A DNA stretch of 64,000 nt from Cynocephalus volans (lineage: Eukaryota > Chordata > Mammalia > Dermoptera > Cynocephalidae): assembly GCF_027409185.1 (NCBI RefSeq), contig NC_084463.1, positions 159,689,869 to 159,753,868 of the forward strand, given 5' to 3'. Position 1 is the first letter of the stretch; each line of letters opens with the position of its first letter. Below the pieces are notes generated by a model, which was not told where the DNA came from, ran no database searches, and saw only the letters and a program-made list of their open reading frames with translations. Positions 55,927 through 64,000 of the stretch are shown here, piece by piece. The position numbers and the translations under genes were made by a program.

Positions 55927-56159
55927 AGCCCAGTGCCTTTCTTAATTTTTCTGTCACTTTCTCACAGCTCCTGTTCTGGCTGTAAGACCTGTTTTTGAGT
56001 CAATTCCATTTCTGCTTGAGTCTGTATGCACAAGTCGTAGCTAGAGACAGAGACCAGCAGGAGCACGTTAACAATGTTTTAGCTTCTGGGTTCATCAGAA
56101 TTCCATTAGTTTGTCTTTGAGAGGCAGTAGAAGGTCACAGTGAAGAGGCAGACCCCACA

Positions 56160-56400
56160 GCCTGACTGCCTAGATTAAAGCTATGGCCCCTTCTACCGGC
56201 TAGCTGTGTGACTTTGGACACATTATTCAAGCTCTCTGTGCCTCAGTTTCTGCAACTGCGAAATGCATATGTTACCCTATCTCAGAGGGATAGTGTGAGA
56301 ATTCAATGGGGCTAGACCCCCTCCTGAAATTGGGGTCTTATTAGCTATAATCACACAAGGTAGGTCAGAATATATAAAGCAAAGAAATGTGCCTGCGGCA
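56160..56400 (+). repeat. MIR interrupted by a 68-bp foreign segment
   Basis: A + strand MIR is clear ('gctagctgtgtgactttgg', 'cctcagtttctgcaactgcg', 'gatagtgtgagaattc'). Its 3' part resumes at about 56374 ('ataaagcaaagaaatgtgcc'). Positions 56306-56373 between these are not MIR and match 59716-59783 at 67 of 68 bases. Confidence 0.8.
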
Positions 56401-57266
56401 GAGAAAGCACCCACTAGTTAGTTATTCTTTATTTCAGCCCAAGAAGAGGACTCATTCCCTGGAGAGGAGTTGAATCAAATACACATTTAGATGATGCAGA
56501 TTATATTAAATGTACTCAGCAAAAAAGGAAGAAAGAGGCATGTCTATATCGCTGAGGTCCTGTTGGATGCAGTTCCCTTCAATGGGCACCAGCCCTAGAG
56601 GGGACAGGAGAGGCCCCTCTGCTGGTGCAGCTGTGGAGGGAGACTCCGGGGCCCCCTCTCACCCGCTGAGTGCTAATCTAGGGTTTGCAGAGTGTGTTTT
56701 CCACACAACCTCAGTGAAAACCGACTGCATTCCTGTTGGGAAGCCTGCTGTGCTGGACTTCCTGAGAGAGGAAGGCTCCAAAACAGCATCTTCCAGAGGG
56801 ATTTTCAAGGGTAACTGATTACATTTGATTTTTGCCTCACACTTTGGAATCCAACTCTGTGTAACTCCACGTATACAGCAGGGCCCTGTGCAGTAGAGGG
56901 TTAACCCAGCAGTAGAGGGTTGCTCAAACTCTGCACATTCCAAAGAGAGGACTGGTCCTCGCCTGGCTCCTGGGAGATGAGCTCTGAGCCCTTGGAATGT
57001 CCCGCCTGGTAATAGGGTTTGTTTACCTGGGGTCTTGGACCACCCAGGAGAGTTAATATTAGCAGTGTGATTTATGATGAATTCCTGATTTGCTCACCTG
57101 GGGCCCCAGGACATGCTGTATCAGTTTGACTTCTAGGGAGCCTGGAGATCGAGTAGTTAAGGTCAGTCGCGTGGGCACCACATGCTTGCATGACTGACCC
57201 CTAATAAAATTCTAGACACTAAGGTTCAGGTGAGCTTTTTTGGTTGGCAACAGTTTGTCATCACAC
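56401..57266. other. Gene-free stretch, nothing recognised
   Basis: No gene or interspersed repeat is recognised between the MIR and the next LTR. Confidence 0.4.
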
Positions 57267-58441
57267 TGCTATGGACTGAATGTTTGTGTCCCCCTAAAAT
57301 TCATATGGTGAAACTCTAATCCCCAATGTGATGGTGATATAGGAAGTGCTCAGTTTCCCTAGGCTTGGGTTACAAGACATGCCTCTGGGTTACAAGCCAC
57401 TCTTCAAGGTTTCAGGCCCCTCCTGTTGGTCCTCCCCTAGAGGAGAGTCACCATTGCCGGTTAGAAATATTCTCAGCACCAACATGGGGAAAATGAGATC
57501 ACAGGGGGCTGGGCATGCTTAGCAGAGAGGGGTTACCTAAGGCCGATGGCCGGGCACGCTCAGTAAAGTGGAGTTTATCCTCTGAAAGACCTTCCACAAG
57601 AGGTGCTAGAGAGCACAGAACATTCTTGCGTATGCCTGGTGCATGTGATAGGATTTGACCAATGAACATGCTCCAGGAGGGAGACCAGTTGAGCATGAGC
57701 AAGACTAATGTTACGTAACTGGGGACCTCTGCCTTAATTGAATATTCATTAGATAGCAAACCTATAAAAGCCAAATCCCAGCAGAAGGCAGGATTGTTGC
57801 TCACTTCCCGGGAGGCAACCAGCACTTAGCAGGCTGAGGTGTGCGTGCTTTACTTCGTATCGTGCTTACTCTCAGCAAGCAGCTGCTCACTCTCTTGAGC
57901 CGCCTGCACTTTGTGCTGCACTTTAAGTGTGTTTTTCTTGCTTTTGTGATAGACTTGAGGTGGGCCCTGCTCAGTTTCTAGAGTTATGCTGCTCTTTCTC
58001 TGTGAAATCTGTATCTCTTATTCACTATATTAAACTTGTTCTCACTTTCTATTGTGACTCTGCCCTGGAATTCTTAACTGTGGCAGAGTCAAGAACCTGG
58101 TAAGAGGACCAAGTGGGCTGAGGCCCACTATCGGACCCCCTGAGCCCTACCTCCAACAACAATGGTATTTGGAAATGGGGTGTTTGGGAAATAATTAGGT
58201 CATGAGGGGGAGCCCTTGTGATGGGATTAATGCCCTTAGAAGAGGAGACAGGAGAGAGCTTGTTCTCTCTGTTCTCTGCCATGTGACGACACAGCAAGAA
58301 GACAGCCCTCACCAAGGGCCTGGCCATGCTGGTACCCGACCCAGGACTTCCAGCCTCCAGAACTGTGAGAAATAAATGTTTGTTGTTTGAGCCACCCAGT
58401 CTACGGTACTTTTGTTACGGCAGTCCTAACTAACTAGGGTA
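57267..58441 (+). mobile_element. MaLR (MLT1/MST-like) solo LTR, split by another LTR
   Basis: The outer element starts TGCTATGGACTGAATG and its 3' part has 'actgtgagaaataaatgtttg' and 'gccacccagtctacgg'. CACAC flanks it on both sides (57262-57266 and 58442-58446). Removing 57335-58161 and one ATGG rejoins the LTR as '...aatgtgatggtatttgg', the expected MaLR sequence. Confidence 0.85.
57335..58161 (+). mobile_element. Solo ERV1-like LTR nested in a MaLR LTR, ATGG duplication
   Basis: The element is 827 bp with TG...CA ends (TGATATAGG...CCAACAACA) and exact ATGG on both sides (57331-57334, 58162-58165). It has a TATA box (57763-57768) and an ATTAAA signal (58029-58034) in the right order for + orientation. 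A 4-bp duplication is typical of gamma-type retroviruses. Confidence 0.88.
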
Positions 58442-59021
58442 CACACATTGTTGCCAGGACTAAATGCTGTCCATAGGACTCCAAGGGGAGAGGGTAACTG
58501 GAAGCTTGTGTCTGGCCTCTCCTGAACTCAGTCCTATGTGCCTTTTTCCTTTACTGGTTTTAATCTGTATCTTATGCTGTAATAAATCATAACTGTGAGT
58601 ATAGCAGCTTGTCAGAGGTCTGTGAGTCCTTCCAGTGGATCGTCAAACCTGAGGGTGTTCCTGGGGACCCCTGACACAGGTCCTCCATTTGTTTTTATTT
58701 ATTCATTGGTAAAATCCACCCACCTCTCTAGTCGAGCCCAGAGCGAGTCTTAGAAATTCACCACCATGACCAAGGTTTGCATGCTCGACCCAGAGCCCAT
58801 GTGAGCCCGTGGGGGGAGGACATTCCGCCTTGAAACCCTGTTTGTCCTTGGCCTTGGGGCAGAGAGCAACAGAGGGAGGCTGCCAGGATCTTAAGTCCAA
58901 ACCCTAGCCATCTGTACTCACACTTTTGCATTCTTTGTCTAAAGAACTCCCTCACTCCTATGCTGAATTAGGTTCAGGCACCACAAAATCTAGCTCCACC
59001 CTATGTCCCTCTCTGTCCTTT
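58442..59021. other. Gene-free stretch with an LTR-like fragment
   Basis: The 58540-58690 part ('tgctgtaataaatcataactg', 'gtccttccagtggatcgtc', 'ggggacccctgacac') resembles the 3' end of an old LTR in + orientation. The family is not assigned. Nothing is recognised in 58691-59021. Confidence 0.45.
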
Positions 59022-59893
59022 TGACTGGGAGAAAACACACTCTGTTACAGTTTCTCCCACTACACTCTCGCAACAGGCTTCTGACACCAGGTGTGTGGGC
59101 TTTTCTCCCCACCAGCAAGCAAGCAATCAGTTCTGCAGGGGACACCAGCTGGGTGTCCTCCAATTCAATTCCAACACTATCTACCTGGAGATGGCATGGG
59201 GTCCCACAGGTGGAGGGCTCAGTCCCCTGGACTGCCCCCCACTTCCCCAACTTCCGATGCCAATTGCAAGCCCCAGGTTATTTTGCCTGTCCTCACCAAC
59301 TGGTTACAAATTAGGGTTTCCACAACCCCCTCATTGGGTTTGATTAATGTGCTAGCGTGGCTCACAGAACTCAGGGAGACATACTTAAGGCTTATTACAA
59401 AGGATACTACAAAGATGAAGAGATGTACAGGGCGAGGGTGGGGAAGGGGCACGGAGCTTTGGCTCCCTCCCCAGGCACCACCCTCCAGGAACCTCCATAT
59501 GATCAACTATCCGGAAGCTCCCCGAACCCTGTGCTCTTGGGTTTTTATCGAAGATTCCTTACATAGGCATGACTGAAGCATGGACAGTCATGTAGAAATG
59601 TGACTGGACAAGAAGGGTATGATCTAATGCTAATAGACTTGGTGAGGAAACCCAGCAAGGCCTGTCCCGATTCCTCTTGGCCTCTCTGTGCATGTCACAT
59701 TCTTTCTTCCCAGATATGGGGCTAGACCCCCTCCTGAAATTGGGGTCTTATTAACTATAATCACACAAGGTAGGTCAGAATATTTCTTTACGGCCAGCTC
59801 CAAGGCAGAAAGGTGAGGGAAGATTAGAGCCCTGCCTTGGAAAGCCAGAAATTGTGTATGAAAACCAATATATATGGATGTCATTATATCACA
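59022..59893 (-). mobile_element. Solo LTR with 5-bp CCTTT duplication
   Basis: The element is 872 bp with TG...CA ends (TGACTGGGAG...TTATATCACA), bounded by exact CCTTT at 59017-59021 and 59894-59898. A reverse TATA-like GATAAAAAC at about 59541-59549 suggests - orientation. The 5-bp duplication fits ERV-L/class III or some ERV1 groups. It contains the 68-bp segment found again at 56306-56373. Confidence 0.75.
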
Positions 59894-60552
59894 CCTTTGG
59901 AAGGATCTGCTCAAGAGAGGAGTCCATCGGCTTCAGGGTAAATCTTGTCCCTGCCACAGGCCAGAGTCATACCCCTGGGGCTTTTACAATTTATATTCCT
60001 GGTTTGCTGAGCTTGCTCAGGAATGGAATGAAGATGGAAAACAAACATGCGACTGAAAATCAATTTCACTCCAGCAGCCGTCTATAAGGCCTAGCATGCC
60101 ATAAACTTTTGCTCCTTAAGATCAGCTACCACTTATGCAAGCCTGAGCTCTGGCCTAGCTCAGGGTCCTGTCCACGCTTGTGGAGTTTGACTTCCTGGAC
60201 AAGTCTTGCTTGTCCTAAAATGAAACCCTTCCCCAGTGTTTTTTTTTTTTTTTTTTCCCTTTCCTAAATCCTTCTTTGTTCCACGTGACACTCTCTCTGC
60301 TGGGCACACCCTTCCATATCAGCAGTGATTACAATAAAAGCCAGTCACATCCTGCAGAGACTCAGGGCTTGTAGGTGGCCAGAAACATCGGTCTCTCCAC
60401 GTAGTACTCAGGCCCCCTAAATGCCAGCCCTTATGAGAGTTCTCAAAGGACTTCTCGGTCATTGCATTGAGAGTTACTGACAAAGAGTCTTTGCTTGGTC
60501 AAACTTGAGTCAGGCTTCTGAATCTTCTCCTTGGCCCATCTGTGCACTTCCT
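59894..60552. other. Gene-free stretch with a poly-T run
   Basis: A poly-T tract lies at 60239-60256. No gene or further element is recognised. Confidence 0.4.
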
Positions 60553-60963
60553 TGTAAAAATCCAGTTTTAGCTAAGAACCTGCTAAGTCAGTTTAGCAAG
60601 AACCCCCCACCCTCGATATCTGATCACATTCAATATCTGATCAGGTTCCACATCTTCCACCATCTGGCAGGTGATGTCTGATCACCATGGCCTGTCTTCA
60701 GCAAAAATCCTGTTAGGTTGGTTTAGTCTGAATCCCCTTACCCCTGATTGTTTCCTCTTAGTAATTTTCCATCCACTGACCCCCACACTGCTCCTTGGCC
60801 ATGAATTCCCGCTTGCCTATGCTGTGCTCGGACTTGAGCCCAATCTCTCTCCCCCACTGCAAGACCCCATTGCAGGGGTCCCTCTACCCATACTGACGGT
60901 CCTGAATAAAGTCTTCTGTACTGTGCTTTAACAAGTGTCATTGAGTCATTTTTTTCTTTAACG
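60553..60963 (+). mobile_element. Solo ERV1-like LTR with 4-bp TCCT duplication
   Basis: The element is 411 bp, starts TGTAAAAATCCAG and ends TTCTTTAACG (CA eroded to CG). It is bounded by TCCT at 60549-60552 and 60964-60967. AATAAA is at 60905-60910, giving + orientation. The R/U5-like end 'gtgctttaacaagtgtca' resembles the MER61/MER52 group from memory. Confidence 0.75.
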
Positions 60964-61489
60964 TCCTCAAAGAACCTCTTGGTAATTGCACCAAGATGTG
61001 GACATCCGAGGTGGTGGTCACTCAGCACCCCATCCTCCACGGTCACCTAAGAACAGATACAAGGACCCGATTGAGGGTCGGTCACGGCTTATGAATAGAA
61101 GCCAGTATCAGAAGCTGGAGTATCAGACTTCTGGGTTGTCAGATCCAGGGTCTCTGCCGCCACTGTGAATTGCATGCCGCTGTTTACAGGTAGATGGTGC
61201 AGACAGACTCCTGCCTAGAGCTCAGGCAGGTCCAGGGACAGATAAGAACAGACCCCAGCCCTTCAGTGCAGGCTCCCACTCTTGGGAATGGGACCTGATG
61301 CAGCCAGACTCCCAAGTCTGCCATGGGGCCGAGGGAACGGGGCTGGGAAGCCAGGCCACGGGGCCCCCACCAAGGTGTGTAAGTGGGGAGGGAAGTGGGA
61401 ATCCTCTCAACTGTGGCTGAGGCATTTGCAGGAAAAAGTTCCCCTCCTGCGCCTCCCCCATTCCCTCCTCCCCCACTTACCCACTAAGC
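60964..61489. other. Gene-free stretch, nothing recognised
   Basis: No gene or interspersed repeat is identified. Confidence 0.4.
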
Positions 61490-61770
61490 TTTCTCTCTCT
61501 CTTCTGTTCCTTTGTGCACAACTCCAGTCCTTCTGCCTAGAAGGCCCTTCCTCCAGCACTTGGCCTATTAAACTCCTGCTGATCCTTCAGAGTCTGCTCT
61601 GTGCCGCCTCCTCTGGGAAGCCTGCCCTCCTCCCAGGCTGGCTGAGGAGCCCCCCTCCCTGCTCTGATCCCGCCTTCTGTGACTCATGTCCTGTAGTTCC
61701 CATTTATTTATTTCTTTTCCAGTCGATGCTCCCTTGCTGTATTTTATGTGTCCTTATTAAGCCACCTTAA
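61490..61770 (+). repeat. L2 LINE 3' relic
   Basis: The blocks 'agtccttctgcctagaaggc', 'tgctgatccttcagagtctg' and 'tatttatttcttttccagtcg' follow an L2 3' end. Confidence 0.6.
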
Positions 61771-62514
61771 ATCCCATCTGGAACGACATGGAATGGGGCA
61801 GATGCTGCTGTCCTATGACCCCACATCCTTGCACTGACAGATCTTATGATCAGCTGTCCTGCCTTGGCTCCAGGAGGGTTTAGGGAGCAGGTTGGGGGTG
61901 GGGTGGGGAGTGGACCAGCTGCCTAAGAAACGTGAGCCTTCTCAAGCAGCAGCCATGAAATAGATCTATCCGTAAAGGCAGCTTTTATGGGAAGTTGTGC
62001 TGTGGTTCTGAAATGAGACAGACGACCCCTTAGTTCATGCATTTAGCACACCTGGGAATTGTCCAGAAGAAAGCTCTGGCCATTGGGCCAGGGCTAGGGT
62101 GAGGCAACTGGGGTGCCTGCGTGTGAAATTTAAGGAGGCGCTGACTCTCAGGGCTGCAGGAGAGCTGGGTGACACTCACTGCCCTGCCCCATGGGGGGTC
62201 CCCCAGCATGCCCCTTCCCCTCCTGAACTGCCTCATCCCAGGTGAAGGCCTCACCTCCTCGCCCAGGCCTGCCTGTCTCAGGACGACTGTGGGGAGAATG
62301 TCTACTCCCTTCATGGGCGATGTCACATGTGTTGTAGACGGATGTGATGGCACAGAAAATCACCCCTTGAGTAATACCCTGAATGGGACACTCCAGTCCA
62401 ATCCAGTTCCTTCTATACAGGCTTGCCACCTTGCTGGCAACCCCTCAGAGGTGTCTTTGTGTTCTTGGTTTCCTGCCTCCATGGGCAACTGCTTGACATG
62501 GAGACCACACACAG

Positions 62515-62516
<2 letters not shown>
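61771..62516. other. Gene-free stretch, nothing recognised
   Basis: The sequence shows no gene, RNA or recognisable repeat. Confidence 0.4.

Positions 62517-62554
<38 letters not shown>
62517..62554 (+). repeat. (AC)n microsatellite, about 19 units
   Basis: An uninterrupted AC dinucleotide run of 38 bp, probably polymorphic. Confidence 0.97.
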
Positions 62555-62556
<2 letters not shown>

Positions 62557-63354
62557 CTCTGCAAAACACATACAAGTACATGGGCTGAGATGAATCTGAA
62601 TTCATTCATTCATTTGTCAAATATTTATTGGGTATGTTCTCTATGCTGAGCACTGTCCCACATGTTGAGGATATAGAAGGGAACAACATAAAAGGGAAAA
62701 TCCTGCCCTCGTGGAGCTTATATTTTAGTGTAGGAGACAGACTATATACAAGGTTAAGAAGCACGATCTATCGTATGCTGGCCAATAGTAAGTGACAGAA
62801 AACTGCATCAGGGAAGGGGGTGGGGGTGCGGGTGGGGCTGAAACTTTAGCAAGGGCCAGCCAAGGTGGGCCCAAAGGTGGGAGGAGGGAGGGGCAGCCTC
62901 AACGTGCTGCTGGAGGCAGCCGGCGTGTTTGAGGGGCAGCAGGAGGCAGGCGTGGCTGGACAGAAGAAACCCGGGAGAATAGGGGGCCTGGAGTGGGATG
63001 GGGACAGGAAGCTCCCTCTGCCTTGCAGGTCATGGAAAGAACTTTGGCTTTAATTGTGAGTGTGATGGCAGCTCTTGAAGGTTAAGGGCAGAGGCAGGAC
63101 ATGATCTGACTTGTGTTTTAACAGGACCCCTGGCTGCTGTGAGGAGCACAGGCCCGAGAGGGGCAAAACTAGATGCCGGGAGACTGGCCAGAGGCTCCTG
63201 CAGTCCTCTGGTGAGAGCTGACAGTGGCCAGGATTGGGTGGTGGCAGCGAGGTGGTGGGAAATGACAGATTCTGCGTATACTGACAGCAGTGCTAACGGG
63301 ACTGGATGTGGGGTGTGGGAAAAGGAGAGAAGTCAAGGAGGAGCCCAGTTTGGT
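62555..63354. other. Gene-free stretch with an old LINE/MIR-like relic
   Basis: About 62595-62750 has the common motif 'caaatatttattgggtatg' and 'ctcgtggagcttatatttt' of an ancient mammalian repeat. The rest up to 63354 is G-rich unique DNA. Confidence 0.5.
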
Positions 63355-64000
63355 TGGTTGCTTTATTTATTGAGGTAAAATTCACATGATATAAGTTTAA
63401 CCATTTTAAAGTGTACTATTCAGTGGTATTTAATACATTCACAATGTTGATCAATCATCAGCCCAAAAGGAAAACCCCGTGTGTGTTAAGCAGCCCCTCT
63501 CTGTGCACCCCCCTCGGCCCCCACCCCCCCTGGCCCTGACAACTGCTAATCTGCTGTCTCTGTCTCTATGGATTTGCCTGTTCTGGACATTTCACATAAA
63601 TGGAACTATGCAATATGGCATCTTTTGTGATTGGCTTGTTTCACTTAGCATAATTATTTTTAAGCTTCATCCGTGTTGTAGCATGTGTCAGAATTTCCTT
63701 CCTTTTTAAGGCTGAATAATGTTTCATTGTATGGACAGACCACATTTATTTAGCCATTCATCCATCGATGGACATTTGGGTTGTTTCCACATTTTGGCTG
63801 TTGCGAATAGTGCTCCTATGAACACTTATGTACAAGTTTTTGTTTGAACACCGGCTTTCAATTCTTTTGGGTATGTATACCCAAGAGCGGAATCGCAGGG
63901 TGGTATGACAACTCTATGTTAACCTTTTTGAGGAACTGCCAAGCTGTTTTGCACAGCAGGAGCACCATTGTACATTCCCACCAGCAATGATCAAGGCTTC
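63355..64000 (-). mobile_element. L1 (L1M-type) 3' relic, cut by the window end
   Basis: The order 'gaggtaaaattcacatgata', 'ttctggacatttcacataaa', 'ggacatttgggttgtttcc' and 'ccaccagcaatgatcaagg' parallels the copy at 45415-46740, in the same orientation. It runs off the window. Confidence 0.88.

Noticed and set aside
62517-62554. Repeated array as a CRISPR
   Set aside because: It is a plain dinucleotide microsatellite in mammalian DNA; no CRISPR-like spacer pattern exists anywhere in the window.

Overview
The window is ordinary mammalian nuclear DNA. It has spliced genes with GT-AG introns, a CpG-rich promoter, AATAAA polyadenylation signals, and a large repeat-filled gene desert. Both protein-coding genes are on the + strand. 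Each could be assembled exon by exon, with reading phase conserved at every junction. They are CCDC88B (27 coding exons, 3348-16944, 1470 aa) and RPS6KA4/MSK2 (17 coding exons, 19278-27595, 773 aa). The same neighbours in the same order occur on human chromosome 11q13. SINEs resembling tRNA-Ile, often with an A or CAAA-type tail, recur through the window, and no Alu or carnivore/ungulate SINE was noticed. From recalled knowledge of dermopteran CYN SINEs this suggests a colugo; that is inference and needs a library search.

Layout. 1-3347: MaLR-type LTR tail, MIR and L2 relics, and the CCDC88B upstream region. 3348-17385: CCDC88B, a Hook-related coiled-coil protein of lymphoid and myeloid cells, with a 2.9 kb repeat-bearing intron 14. 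17386-19030: short intergenic stretch. 19030-19277: GC-rich RPS6KA4 promoter and 5' leader, with a start-stop AUG-UAA element and a hairpin just before the true start. 19278-28316: RPS6KA4, a nuclear two-kinase-domain effector of ERK and p38 signalling. 28317-64000: no supportable gene. This part is made of MIR, L2, L1, hAT, MaLR and other LTR relics, tRNA-like SINEs and simple repeats.

The two genes are neighbours but not known to act in one pathway. The gene desert has readable retroelement layering. A decayed ERV-L-like pol relic (about 49.3-53.0 kb) is interrupted by a MaLR LTR and a SINE. A cluster of solo LTRs at 55-61 kb has intact 4-5 bp target duplications, one of them nested inside a MaLR LTR. 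A 68-bp piece of one LTR is also found, 67/68 identical, inside an old MIR 3.4 kb away. I found no sign of a new multi-gene system. The most testable new observations are the RPS6KA4 start-stop leader element and the 68-bp templated copy.
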